Shown here one piece after another: positions 9,061-18,398 of a stretch of DNA of 64,000 nucleotides. The notes beneath the pieces are model-generated. The model did not search any database. It saw nothing but the letters and a program-made list of their open reading frames with translations, and was not told where the DNA came from. The stretch's first letter is position 1; every line of letters begins with the position of its first letter. Origin of the DNA: Aquimarina acroporae (GTDB taxonomy: Bacteria; Bacteroidota; Bacteroidia; Flavobacteriales; Flavobacteriaceae); NCBI RefSeq assembly GCF_023195925.1, contig NZ_JALPRE010000001.1:620001-684000 (forward strand), read 5' to 3'. A program made the translations under genes and the position numbers.

Positions 9061-9798
9061 TTGCTATTTTTATCAAAAAAAGAAGTTCCTTTTAAGGAAA
9101 TTGTTCCTAAAGGCTATGTAGATATCCACTCTCATTTACTACCTGGTATTGATGATGGTGTACAAACGGTATATCAATCTGCTTACATTCTTGAACAATT
9201 CTCTAAATCTGGTATTAAAAAAGTAATCACTACTCCACATGTTTTGCAGGATGTTTGGCCAAACACTACAGATACTATTACCAGAATACATTCAGATTTA
9301 CTGCCGGTACTTAAAACTCTTGATATTACCGAACTCGAATTCAAAGCAAGTGCTGAATATATGATGGACGACCTTTTTTATCAAAGGGTAAAAGAAAAAG
9401 ATATTATCGCTTTACATGACAATTATATCCTTGTTGAAATGTCGACTTTTAGTGCCCCAATGAATCTTACAGAGATTTTATTTGAAATCAAATTAGCAGG
9501 ATACATTCCTATTTTGGCGCATCCCGAGCGATATACTTTTTATAAAAATGATCTTAAAAAGTATGAAGAATTAAAAGAATCAGGTTTCTTATTTCAACTT
9601 AATCTTTTATCCTTATCTGGGTACTACGGTGAAGCTATTCGAGGTTTTTCATTAAAACTGATCAATCACAACCTTATAGACTTCACAGGTTCAGACGTTC
9701 ATAATTACCAACAATTGAATGTTTTGGAAAAAGGGTTCTCTCCTAAGGTTGCTCAAAAAGCGCAGGCAATAATGAAAAACAATGCTGTTTTTTCTTAA
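9061..9798 (+). CDS. CpsB/YwqE-like tyrosine-protein phosphatase (PHP domain)
   Basis: Metal-dependent phosphatase of the PHP superfamily that removes phosphate from tyrosine kinases driving polysaccharide assembly. The metal-binding motif VDIHSHLLPGIDDG is near residues 20-34, and further metal ligands are seen in TTPHV, LAHPERY and GSDVHN. The 245-residue length is usual. It begins at a TTG; no ATG is available before the first motif. Its stop codon abuts that of the tyrosine kinase gene on the other strand, so enzyme and substrate are convergent neighbours. Confidence 0.9.
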   Translation: MLFLSKKEVPFKEIVPKGYVDIHSHLLPGIDDGVQTVYQSAYILEQFSKSGIKKVITTPHVLQDVWPNTTDTITRIHSDLLPVLKTLDITELEFKASAEYMMDDLFYQRVKEKDIIALHDNYILVEMSTFSAPMNLTEILFEIKLAGYIPILAHPERYTFYKNDLKKYEELKESGFLFQLNLLSLSGYYGEAIRGFSLKLINHNLIDFTGSDVHNYQQLNVLEKGFSPKVAQKAQAIMKNNAVFS

Positions 9799-12144
9799 TT
9801 AGTTCTTTTTACCGTATCCGTATCCATAATTATACCCTGCCTGACTACCGGCTGCATTTAACAATACGGCAATATTTGGTAATCTCTTTTCTCTATAGAA
9901 GTTCTCCGGAACTTGTAATATCCTCTTATCTGAGTAGTTTTCTCTAACAATATAAATACTTAAGTCTGAGAATTTACTAATTAAAAGTGTATCAGCAACC
10001 AGACTAACTGGTGCAGTATCTACAATAACATAATCATAATTAGATTCTAAATACTCAAACATTGCTCTCACCTTGTCTTGCATCAATAGTTCTGCAGGGT
10101 TTGGCGGAATAGCACCAGAGGGTACATAATCAAAAGATGCTTCATCTTTTTGAGTATACACCACATCTTCAGGCTTCAATTCATCGTTCATAATGAAATT
10201 GGTCAATCCTCGTGTATCCTTTCCATTAGGAAGCTCTACCAGTTTATGAAACTTAGGGTCACGTAAATCTGTACCTAGATATACCACTTTCTTACCTGAA
10301 ATAGATAGCGCCTTGGCAAGATTTGTAGAAATCATAGTTTTACCTTCTCCCGATATGGTAGAGGTTACAAAAATCACCTTACCAGTAGATTTATTAATAC
10401 CCGCCATTAAGAAATCTAAGTTGGTTCTCAGAATCCTAAATGCCTCGGCTATACCAGATCTATCATTTTGAGAAATAACTAATTTGTTCTTTCCTTTTAC
10501 TTTAGGAATAGAACCTATAATCGGCATTGAAAGTGCCTTTTCAAGATCTTCTCTTGAATTAATCTTAACGTTTAATAGATCAGATAGGTAAATAATCATA
10601 AACGGAATCGCCAATCCTAAAAACAAAGCTCCCGCATAAATCATTTTCTTGTTTGGAGATACAGGATAAGAACTTAAAGTCGTAGCCTTATCGATTACCC
10701 TTGCATTAGAAAGTGTAATATGACTAGTAATTTCTGCTTCTTCACGTTTTTGTAATAAGTATAAATACAGCTGCTCCTTAATGGTTTGCTCTCTTTCTAT
10801 TACTCTTAAATCTTTTTGTCGAATTGGAGCGTTATACAACTTACCACTAAAATATTGATCTTGAGTTCTTAAACTTTTTAATCTAATATTGATAGAGCTT
10901 CTTAAACTATTTAAACTCCCAATCAATACCTGACGTAAACCGTCTATTTGCTGATCAATATTTACCACCACAGGGTTTTGAGCACTAGAGGTTTTTAACA
11001 ATCTCTTTCGTTGAAGAATTAAAGCATTATATCTTGAAACAGTAGTAGTTATTGTTGCGTCACTAAAACCAAGATTAGCAGGTATGAGATCATATCTCCC
11101 CTCTTGACTAAGAACAAATCTACGCATCGACTCTATTAAACTTAATTCGGTATTAAGCTGTGCTATTTCCTGAACATTTCTTGAGTCGATATCTGCTACC
11201 CTTTGAGTTTGTGCCTCTACATCGTTGGTCAAACCAAACTTTGATTTATACCCCGCTGCTTCATCATCTACCTGAGATAGATCACCAGAAATCAAATCGA
11301 GTCTCTCATTAATAAAATTCGCAGTTCTTGCCGAAATTTGTTTTTTGTTTTCTATCGTCGCCTTGTTATATTCTTCGACGAGATTATTAATGATATCCTT
11401 CGCCTTTTCTTTAACCGGATCATTAAGCGCTAATCTCACAATGGACGAATTCTTAACTGGTACAATAGCGATTCTGTTCCTGTATGCTTCTGTTACAAAT
11501 CTTACAGGACTTATTTGAATCTTTATGATCTTTCCTTTATTTGTTTCGATATTATCTACGCTAGGTGTGATCACTACATCTCCAATGGTACTACTCACTG
11601 TATTCCCGAAAGCATGATCGCTCAGCACATTTCCTTTTTCGTCTAGAAAAGAAAAAGAGGTCGCAGAATTAATTTTTACATGAAAAACCTTGGATTTTGA
11701 ATGAACAATAGTATCGTCTGCCAGAAAATTGATCTCTATCAGGGATTTTGGATAGTTTTCTATTTCTAAAATTCTACCCTCAGAAAAATATCGAACATTG
11801 AGCTTGAGATTATTAACTACGTTTGTAATCAAAGTTCTTGATCTCATTATTTGAATTTCATTCTCAACACTATTTTGAGAACTTTGTGTTAACCCAAGAT
11901 CCTTAAACGCTGCAAGTTCAGATTCTCCAATACTTTCTTCCTGGGAGATCATAATCGCCGAAGAAACGTTGTATTGCGGTATTGTATATCGTATTTTCAA
12001 GTAAGCTCCTGCGACAAATAGAATCACACTTAACGCAAACCAGTACCATTTTTTAAGATACTTAACAATTTGATCACGAAGATTAAAACCAAATCCGCTG
12101 GTAACATCAAACGTATTGTCTGTAGGTGTATTATTAGATATCAT
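9799..12144 (-). CDS. wzc: Wzc-like polysaccharide co-polymerase / tyrosine autokinase
   Basis: A 781-residue inner-membrane protein. It has an N-terminal Wzz domain with transmembrane segments near residues 35-55 and about 505-525, a periplasmic coiled-coil region between them, and a cytoplasmic BY-kinase domain. The kinase has Walker A SGEGKT (about 600), Walker A' (LGTDLRDP) and Walker B (YVIVDTAP). The C-terminus is a short tyrosine cluster, YNYGYGYGKKN, the autophosphorylation tail. Cycles of phosphorylation and CpsB-like dephosphorylation set chain length and export. It lies 12 bp after wza in the same operon. Confidence 0.95.
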   Translation of the reverse strand: MISNNTPTDNTFDVTSGFGFNLRDQIVKYLKKWYWFALSVILFVAGAYLKIRYTIPQYNVSSAIMISQEESIGESELAAFKDLGLTQSSQNSVENEIQIMRSRTLITNVVNNLKLNVRYFSEGRILEIENYPKSLIEINFLADDTIVHSKSKVFHVKINSATSFSFLDEKGNVLSDHAFGNTVSSTIGDVVITPSVDNIETNKGKIIKIQISPVRFVTEAYRNRIAIVPVKNSSIVRLALNDPVKEKAKDIINNLVEEYNKATIENKKQISARTANFINERLDLISGDLSQVDDEAAGYKSKFGLTNDVEAQTQRVADIDSRNVQEIAQLNTELSLIESMRRFVLSQEGRYDLIPANLGFSDATITTTVSRYNALILQRKRLLKTSSAQNPVVVNIDQQIDGLRQVLIGSLNSLRSSINIRLKSLRTQDQYFSGKLYNAPIRQKDLRVIEREQTIKEQLYLYLLQKREEAEITSHITLSNARVIDKATTLSSYPVSPNKKMIYAGALFLGLAIPFMIIYLSDLLNVKINSREDLEKALSMPIIGSIPKVKGKNKLVISQNDRSGIAEAFRILRTNLDFLMAGINKSTGKVIFVTSTISGEGKTMISTNLAKALSISGKKVVYLGTDLRDPKFHKLVELPNGKDTRGLTNFIMNDELKPEDVVYTQKDEASFDYVPSGAIPPNPAELLMQDKVRAMFEYLESNYDYVIVDTAPVSLVADTLLISKFSDLSIYIVRENYSDKRILQVPENFYREKRLPNIAVLLNAAGSQAGYNYGYGYGKKN

Positions 12145-12156
12145 AGCGTGTGGGGA

Positions 12157-12948
12157 TTATCGTAGTATCAAAGAAACAGCAGATAACGCAACTCCAAATA
12201 CACTTAGGATAATACCTAGGGTATTATTATTTGTCTTAGATGTTCTCACTTTAGAATCATTTGGTTCTATATAAAGAACATCATTTTGGGCCAAATAATA
12301 TACTGGGGACTCAAAAATTTCTTTAGAAGTAAGATCTACTCTGTGATATGTATTAACTCCGTCATTTTCTCGAATCACCATCACATTTTTTCTTTTTCCC
12401 TTAATAGTCATATCTCCTGCCATACCTAAAGCCTCAATAATGGTCACACGTTCATTGGGCACAGTATATGAACCTGGACTTACCACTTCACCAAGCACGG
12501 TTATTTTAAAATTCTTGAGTCGAACACTTACGATAGGGTCATTAATATATACCTTAAGTTTCTCCTTTATCATTTCTTTTACCTGAATTCTGGTAAGACC
12601 CGCTAACTTCAGTTTCCCTAATACAGGAAAATCTATGTTTCCAGTCTCATCTATAAGGTAAGTTGGCTCGCTTGCTCCTGTTCCTCCTCCTGTACCAGCT
12701 CCATTCTCTCCCCCAATAGCACTTATTGAAGACCCTTGACCCAAATTAAAGGGTCTGGCAGCATCCATATCGCCAGCAGAAACGAATATACTTACAATAT
12801 CATCTACTTTGAATACCGGTGTAAATGAACTCTTAGAGTTTATTTTTTCTAGGTTTGCAGAATTTTGAAAGTAAACTACATCCTCTGGGGCTTTACATGA
12901 AAAAATTGAAATAATTAAAAGGGGCAATAACAAAAATCTACATCGCAT
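12157..12948 (-). CDS. wza: Wza-like outer-membrane polysaccharide export lipoprotein
   Basis: A 263-residue lipoprotein of the polysaccharide export family. The signal peptide ends at the lipobox Cys18 (IFSC). The export domain follows, interrupted by a glycine-rich stretch near residues 80-98, then an SLBB-type domain (FKITVLGEVVSPGSYTVP), and a C-terminal hydrophobic helix (about 240-262) that in Wza-type proteins crosses the outer membrane. An ATG at 12987 would add 13 residues before the signal peptide; 12948 is preferred. It partners Wzc. Confidence 0.92.
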   Translation of the reverse strand: MRCRFLLLPLLIISIFSCKAPEDVVYFQNSANLEKINSKSSFTPVFKVDDIVSIFVSAGDMDAARPFNLGQGSSISAIGGENGAGTGGGTGASEPTYLIDETGNIDFPVLGKLKLAGLTRIQVKEMIKEKLKVYINDPIVSVRLKNFKITVLGEVVSPGSYTVPNERVTIIEALGMAGDMTIKGKRKNVMVIRENDGVNTYHRVDLTSKEIFESPVYYLAQNDVLYIEPNDSKVRTSKTNNNTLGIILSVFGVALSAVSLILR

Positions 12949-12993
12949 ATCTATTCTTCTTTTAAAGTAGGTCTTGGTGTGAAACACAAAAAT

Positions 12994-13057
12994 AAAACTT
13001 TATTTAATTTGGCAATACATAATCTACATGATTACAGTATTGCCAAAATAAAGTTTT
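12994..13057 (-). promoter_or_regulatory. Long hairpin between the CapD-like gene and wza
   Basis: The arms are 12994-13018 and 13037-13057. Twenty-one bases pair if a 4-nt bulge (TAAT) is allowed, and the loop itself contains TAATC/GATTA. Read on the minus strand it ends in GTTTTATTTTTG, so it could be a partial terminator, an mRNA end-stabiliser or an attenuator inside the operon. Confidence 0.6.
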
Positions 13058-13068
13058 CTAAATTGAAA

Positions 13069-14997
13069 CTAAGCTAAAACACTTTGTTTCTTTTTTGATG
13101 TTTCTTTGTTTATCTTATCAATACTTTCGAATGTAGAATTATTTGAAATGTATTCCGGTACAATTTCTTTTAGTTTCCCTACTATCTGATGGTCCTGATT
13201 TAATAAATTCATAATACAAAGATCATCAATTTTGTCTTTCACCAATCCACAATCACTATCGTCAAATTTGCTGATCATAATTTTTTTATGATACGTTGGC
13301 AGCGTATTTTCTGTATCTGCCAATAATTCTTCGTATAACTTCTCTCCTGGTCTCAAACCAGTAATTTTTATATCGATATCATTAGGATATTGCAGACCTG
13401 ATAATCGTATCATCTTTTTAGCCAGATCAAATATTTTTACAGACTCTCCCATATCAAAAATAAAAATCTCTCCTCCGTTACCCATGGTACCAGCTTCTAT
13501 TACCAATTGAGATGCTTCAGGGATGGTCATAAAGAATCTGGTAACATCTTTATGCGTTACCGTTAATGGTCCTCCTTTTTGAATCTGCTTCTTAAATAAA
13601 GGAATTACAGAACCGTTAGACCCAAGAACATTCCCAAATCTTGTTGTAATAAACTTAGTTTTACTAGTCTTATGAAGACATTTAATATACATCTCTGCAA
13701 CACGTTTAGTTGCCCCCATCACATTTGTTGGATTAACTGCTTTATCTGTTGACACAAATACAAATTTGTCAACTCCAAATTCAGAAGACAAATCTGCTAA
13801 TTTCCTAGTACCCAAAACATTAATCTTTATAGCCTCACATGGGTTCGATTCCATTAATGGAACATGCTTATATGCTGCCGCATGAAAAACCATATTAGGT
13901 CTATGTTTTTCGAAAATCATCTCCATTCTTTGGTGATCTCTAATATCTGCAACGATTGGAGTAAACTTAGTTATTCCTTTACTCAAAAGTTCCTGCTGCA
14001 AATCATACAAAGGAGATTCTGCTTGATCTACCAGTATTAAATTCTTATAACCATAATATGAGGCCTGTCGAACAATCTCACTACCGATTGAACCTGCGGC
14101 TCCGGTAATCATTATTACTTTTCCTTTAAGTTCTTCTTTTATATTCTGATTATTCATATTTATTGGAGCTCTATCCAATAAATCTTCTATCTGTATTTCT
14201 TTAATTTGAGAAACCTTAAGCTTACCATCTATCCAGTCATTAACCGCAGGAATAATCTTAACTTTTACAGATAGCTTCAGTAACTCATCAGATATCTCAG
14301 ATAATCTCTTCTTACTAATATGCGGAATAGATACTACTATTTCCTGAATGTTGTTCTTATTTATAAAACTCTGCGTTAAAGATTTCGATGAAATCACTTT
14401 AATTCCATTAATAGTTTTACCTATTTTTTGGGTGTTATCATCTACAAACCCTACTACAGAAAGAGATCTACTTGAATCATTGGTAATCGCAGCCAAGGTA
14501 ATTAAACCTGAGTCTCCAGCTCCATAGATTAAAATTCTAGAGGTCTCACCTATTTTAGATTTCACATAGTAAAAGCAATATTTAAATATTAAACGACTTG
14601 TAGTAAGAGATATAATATTTAAAAGATAATGTATGCAAATAATAGAAACTGGAATATTCAGAAGCTCTGGCATTAAAGAAAGTCTACTAGACACCATCAA
14701 AAACCCAGTTAGAGCAATAAGTACAGTAACAGACAAAAATAAGTTATAAGCATCTCTCATTCCTGTGTGTCGTACCACTCCTTTATAAGAACCTATAAGC
14801 AGAAAGCTTAAAGTGGCCAATCCAGCTACGATTGGTATTTGATACAACATATTAGATATATCGAAATTAAGCGTAATACCAAATCTGATTACATAAGCCA
14901 GAAAGAAATTAAAAATGGTTATTGCCACGTCGATACCTAACACCAGCCATCTGGAAGCGTGCTTATGTGAATTGTTTATGAGGTAATTTTTTATCAT
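13069..14997 (-). CDS. CapD/WbpM/PglF-like nucleotide-sugar 4,6-dehydratase
   Basis: A 642-residue membrane-anchored short-chain dehydrogenase. About four transmembrane segments lie in residues 15-130, a first Rossmann fold at about 150-260 (IYGAGDSGLI), and the catalytic SDR domain from about 295 with GAAGSIGSE. STDKAVNPTNVMGATK (near residue 416) carries the altered catalytic triad of WbpM and PglF. These enzymes turn UDP-GlcNAc into UDP-4-keto-6-deoxy-GlcNAc at the inner face of the membrane. The product feeds the neighbouring aminotransferase, whose gene overlaps this start by 4 bp. Confidence 0.92.
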   Translation of the reverse strand: MIKNYLINNSHKHASRWLVLGIDVAITIFNFFLAYVIRFGITLNFDISNMLYQIPIVAGLATLSFLLIGSYKGVVRHTGMRDAYNLFLSVTVLIALTGFLMVSSRLSLMPELLNIPVSIICIHYLLNIISLTTSRLIFKYCFYYVKSKIGETSRILIYGAGDSGLITLAAITNDSSRSLSVVGFVDDNTQKIGKTINGIKVISSKSLTQSFINKNNIQEIVVSIPHISKKRLSEISDELLKLSVKVKIIPAVNDWIDGKLKVSQIKEIQIEDLLDRAPINMNNQNIKEELKGKVIMITGAAGSIGSEIVRQASYYGYKNLILVDQAESPLYDLQQELLSKGITKFTPIVADIRDHQRMEMIFEKHRPNMVFHAAAYKHVPLMESNPCEAIKINVLGTRKLADLSSEFGVDKFVFVSTDKAVNPTNVMGATKRVAEMYIKCLHKTSKTKFITTRFGNVLGSNGSVIPLFKKQIQKGGPLTVTHKDVTRFFMTIPEASQLVIEAGTMGNGGEIFIFDMGESVKIFDLAKKMIRLSGLQYPNDIDIKITGLRPGEKLYEELLADTENTLPTYHKKIMISKFDDSDCGLVKDKIDDLCIMNLLNQDHQIVGKLKEIVPEYISNNSTFESIDKINKETSKKKQSVLA

Positions 14998-16127
14998 CGC
15001 AATACATTTTTAATTATTGATACTACCTTTTTTAAATCATCTTCTTCCAAATTTGAACCACTTGGTAAACAAAGACCGCGGTCAAATAAATCTGCTGATA
15101 CTCCATTTAAGTATGCAGCGCAATCAGCAAAAACTGGTTGTTGGTGCATTGGTTTCCAAAGAGGTCTTGATTCGATATTAACTTCTGCAAGAGACAAACG
15201 AATCTCTTCTCGTAACTCATATGACGTTGTTTCAATGCAACTAAGCCATCGATTAGAAAACATTCCCGTCGGTTCTTCTAAAAACTTTATTTCCGACGAA
15301 GATTCTAGGTGATTTTTGTAAAAATCAAAATTTCTTCTTCTATAGCCAACATGAGTATCTAAAACTTCCATTTGTCCTCTTCCTATACCTGCTGTTATGT
15401 TACTCATTCTATAATTGTATCCAATTTCAGAATGTTCATAATGAGGAGCATTATCCCTAGCTTGCGTAGCAAGAAAAATAGTTTTTTGCTTTACGTCCTT
15501 ATTTTTGGTTACCAAAGCTCCTCCTCCTGAAGTAGTAATAATTTTATTCCCATTAAAAGACAAAATGGAAATATCTCCAAATGTTCCACATTTAACCCCA
15601 TGATAAGAACTTCCAAGGGCTTCTGCACTATCTTCTAATACTGGTATTTTATATTCTGAAGCTATACTATGTACTGCTTCCACATTATAAGGCATACCAT
15701 ATAAGTGTACAGCTACAATTGCTTTTGGCTTTATTCCTTTTGAAATTCTATCTTTAATTGCAATTTCTAATTGCTCCGGGCAGAGATTCCATGTTTCTCT
15801 CTCACTATCTATAAAAACTGGCTTAGCACCAAGATATACAATTGGATTTGCTGAAGCCGCAAAAGTCATACTCTGACATAAAACTTCATCTCCTTGAGAA
15901 ACTCCTAATAACTTTAAACCTAAGTGTAATGCTGCAGTACCTGAACCAAGGGCAGCAACGTGAGATTCGCCTCCTAAATATCCTTCGAGATCTTTTTCAA
16001 AACCATCTACGTTGGGTCCCAAAGGTGCAACCCAATTAGTTTCAAAAGCCTCCTTGACGTAATTTTGCTCTGATCCACCCATATGCGGTGAAGAAAGCCA
16101 TATTCTTTTTGAATCAATTACATTCAT
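14994..16127 (-). CDS. PglE-like sugar 4-aminotransferase (DegT/DnrJ/EryC1 family)
   Basis: A PLP enzyme of 377 residues. The cofactor lysine is Lys195 in FNGNKIITTSGG, with SGTAALHL for phosphate binding near residue 62. The N-terminus (SSPHMGGSEQNYVKEAF, then APLGP) closely resembles PglE-type aminotransferases that make UDP-4-amino-4,6-dideoxy-GlcNAc. It is the first gene of the four-gene operon, so the 4-keto sugar from the dehydratase would be aminated here. The PglD-like acetyltransferase for the next step is at 24660. Confidence 0.9.
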   Translation of the reverse strand: MNVIDSKRIWLSSPHMGGSEQNYVKEAFETNWVAPLGPNVDGFEKDLEGYLGGESHVAALGSGTAALHLGLKLLGVSQGDEVLCQSMTFAASANPIVYLGAKPVFIDSERETWNLCPEQLEIAIKDRISKGIKPKAIVAVHLYGMPYNVEAVHSIASEYKIPVLEDSAEALGSSYHGVKCGTFGDISILSFNGNKIITTSGGGALVTKNKDVKQKTIFLATQARDNAPHYEHSEIGYNYRMSNITAGIGRGQMEVLDTHVGYRRRNFDFYKNHLESSSEIKFLEEPTGMFSNRWLSCIETTSYELREEIRLSLAEVNIESRPLWKPMHQQPVFADCAAYLNGVSADLFDRGLCLPSGSNLEEDDLKKVVSIIKNVLR

Positions 16128-16163
16128 ATTCTCCCATTAATAATGAACAAATAATTCTACTAA

Positions 16164-16186
16164 GATTAAAGAAAAACTCTTTAATC
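16164..16186 (-). promoter_or_regulatory. Leader hairpin upstream of the aminotransferase operon
   Basis: GATTAAAGA-AAAAC-TCTTTAATC, perfect 9-bp arms, 37 bp before the ATG at 16127. It probably lies in the untranslated leader. A regulatory effect is inference. Confidence 0.45.
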
Positions 16187-16337
16187 CTTAACTTTTTCAT
16201 GACAATCTAAAAAACGCTGGAAGAGGGGGGTAGAACTTCCTTCTAAATTTATTTTCCAACGCTAAAATAGTCTAGATAGATCAATTTTCAACTTAAAAAG
16301 TTGTTTTTTAGACAGAATACCCAAAAACTCGTTTAAC

Positions 16338-16350
16338 GGTAATCATTACC
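16338..16350. promoter_or_regulatory. 13-bp palindrome GGTAATCATTACC
   Basis: Perfect 6-bp arms with one central base inside the divergent region; a possible operator. Confidence 0.3.
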
Positions 16351-16748
16351 TTACTAGCTTACTTACAATACGTTAATCCCGTAAGAAAAATAGGATAGTT
16401 TTATTGTTTTTCACAAGTAATTATATCCCAAGAACAACTTTTATCATTGTATTATCTGTTCAACTTACATTTTATGTTTACTTAAAACTATATATCCCCC
16501 GATACATATTTCTAAATTAATTACAAGTAATAATACTTTATATACCAATAACTAACTTCATATTCCTAAACAAAAAAGTACTTTTTAGATACAGTGCAAT
16601 AAATATCGTTTATCTGTATATACTTTTCTTAAGAGTTAAATTATCCTACACAAGATGCATTACAATAAACCTAAATTGCATTTCTTTTGTTGGCACAATA
16701 ATACTGTGTAGTACTATAATTTCATATAGTTTAAAACCTAAATCTGAT

Positions 16749-16763
16749 AGGGGGTTTTTCCCT
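16749..16763. promoter_or_regulatory. AGGG...CCCT inverted repeat before the first MBOAT gene
   Basis: AGGGGGTTTTTCCCT lies 180-194 bp before the MBOAT gene at 16943. A close counterpart, AGGGGATTTTACCCCT, lies at 62585-62600 before the 24-gene block. Confidence 0.35.
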
Positions 16764-16942
16764 GGAACAATAAATATCAACCCCACTTAACTGCTGAATT
16801 TCATAGATTTTATTTTTTTTCAATATAAATTTTGGTTTATCTAATTAATTGTATAAAATTTACCGCTTCAAAAAATGAAAGGGTCTTATTTAAAACCCAT
16901 TCTTAAACTCCCCGAATTTTATAATTTATAATAGATCACTAA

Positions 16943-18394
16943 ATGTTATTTAATTCTTTAGAGTTTTTCTTATTTCTACCTGTAGTATTTATTCTCTATT
17001 GGTTTCCATTTTACAAGAAAATTAAAATTCAAAATTTATTCTTACTCTTAGCGAGCTATGTTTTTTATGGTTTATGGGACTGGAGGTTTTTATTTTTGAT
17101 TTTAGCCAGTACACTCGTAGACTTCTTTGTTGGTCAAGTTATATATAGCAGCGTATCAGACAAAAAAAGAAAAACATGGCTATGGGTGAGTGTTATTTTT
17201 AATATAAGTCTTTTAGGATTCTTTAAATATTACAACTTCTTTATTACTTCATGGGTAGATTTTCTTTCTGCAATGGGCTATGACTTGCAAAGCACCTGGA
17301 CTTTACAAATCATATTGCCGGTGGGGATATCTTTTTATACATTTCAAACCATGTCTTATTCATTGGATATTTACTACAAAAGACTCACTCCTACCAAAGA
17401 CTTTATATCCTTTGCTACTTTTGTGTCCTTTTTTCCACAATTGGTAGCAGGACCTATTGAAAGAGCATCAAATTTACTTTCTCAAATTACTTCCAAACGA
17501 GTATATAGCTATACCCAATGTACAGATGGACTGAAATTAATTTTATGGGGACTCTTCAAAAAGGTTGTAATTGCAGATTCGATTGCTCCTATTGTGGATG
17601 ATATTTTTGCTAACTACAGCACTTATCCTGCATCTACACTTATTTTGGGGGTATCTCTATTCAGTTTTCAAGTTTATGGGGATTTCAGTGGGTATTCAGA
17701 CATTGCTATCGGAACAGCCAAAATGTTTGGCATAGAACTTATGTCTAACTTCAAGTTTCCTACCTTTTCAAGAAATGTAGCCGAATATTGGCAACGCTGG
17801 CATGTGTCATTATCCACCTGGTTTAGACATTATGTGTATATCCCTCTGGGTGGAAGCAGGGTAAGTAAACTAAAATCTGTACGTAACATTATAATTATAT
17901 TTCTGGTAAGCGGTTTTTGGCATGGTGCAAACTGGACTTTCATAGCTTGGGGAGTTTTACATGCTATTTTATATATTCCGGTTTTCCTGATGGGAAGAAA
18001 TCGTATTTACATGAATAATGTGGTAGCAGAAAACAGATGGTTCCCTTCTTTAACCGAAATATTACAAATTTCACTCACATTTTCTTTAGTTACTTTTTCT
18101 AGAGTATTTTTTAGATCTGAATCTATCACAGATGCCTTCGCATTTCTACAGCAAATATTCTCAAATTTTACTTTTGAGACCTACCAACACCCAATGGGAT
18201 ATCGTATGATCGATTATTTTATCCTTCTGGTAGCTTTCACCTGTTACGAATTTAGAATACGCAGAGATGAACGTGCTCCATTTAAATTTAAATCAAAGTA
18301 TGTACGTTTTGCTGCATATACTTTAGTAATTTTAGCTATGCTGTTGTTTTATGATGATAATATAGATCGATCGTTTATCTACTTCCAATTCTAA
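16943..18394 (+). CDS. MBOAT O-acyltransferase, AlgI/DltB type (pair 1)
   Basis: A 483-residue polytopic membrane protein that would move an acyl group across the inner membrane for transfer to a polysaccharide. It starts MLFNSLEFFLFLPVVF and has many hydrophobic helices. The AlgI signatures LPVGISFYTFQTMSYS and DFSGYSDIAIG are present. The catalytic histidine is His327 in SGFWHGANWTF, and the protein ends FIYFQF. The SGNH partner follows after 4 bp. It is the only one of the six pairs on the plus strand and the only one outside the long minus blocks. Confidence 0.93.
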   Translation: MLFNSLEFFLFLPVVFILYWFPFYKKIKIQNLFLLLASYVFYGLWDWRFLFLILASTLVDFFVGQVIYSSVSDKKRKTWLWVSVIFNISLLGFFKYYNFFITSWVDFLSAMGYDLQSTWTLQIILPVGISFYTFQTMSYSLDIYYKRLTPTKDFISFATFVSFFPQLVAGPIERASNLLSQITSKRVYSYTQCTDGLKLILWGLFKKVVIADSIAPIVDDIFANYSTYPASTLILGVSLFSFQVYGDFSGYSDIAIGTAKMFGIELMSNFKFPTFSRNVAEYWQRWHVSLSTWFRHYVYIPLGGSRVSKLKSVRNIIIIFLVSGFWHGANWTFIAWGVLHAILYIPVFLMGRNRIYMNNVVAENRWFPSLTEILQISLTFSLVTFSRVFFRSESITDAFAFLQQIFSNFTFETYQHPMGYRMIDYFILLVAFTCYEFRIRRDERAPFKFKSKYVRFAAYTLVILAMLLFYDDNIDRSFIYFQF

Positions 18395-18398
18395 AAAA

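Larger units (their letters stand above)
16128..16942. other. 815-bp AT-rich divergent regulatory region without genes
   Basis: No open frame with coding character is visible on either strand. It separates the aminotransferase operon (-) from the first MBOAT gene (+) and must hold promoters for both, though no full -33/-7 pair stands out. It contains a 9-bp hairpin (16164-16186), a 13-bp palindrome (16338-16350) and a G-run/C-run inverted repeat (16749-16763), listed separately. Confidence 0.7.

Noticed and set aside
16128..16942. Possible small gene or mobile-element remnant in the 815-bp gap
   Set aside because: No coding frame, terminal repeats or target duplications were found; the region looks like a long AT-rich regulatory gap.
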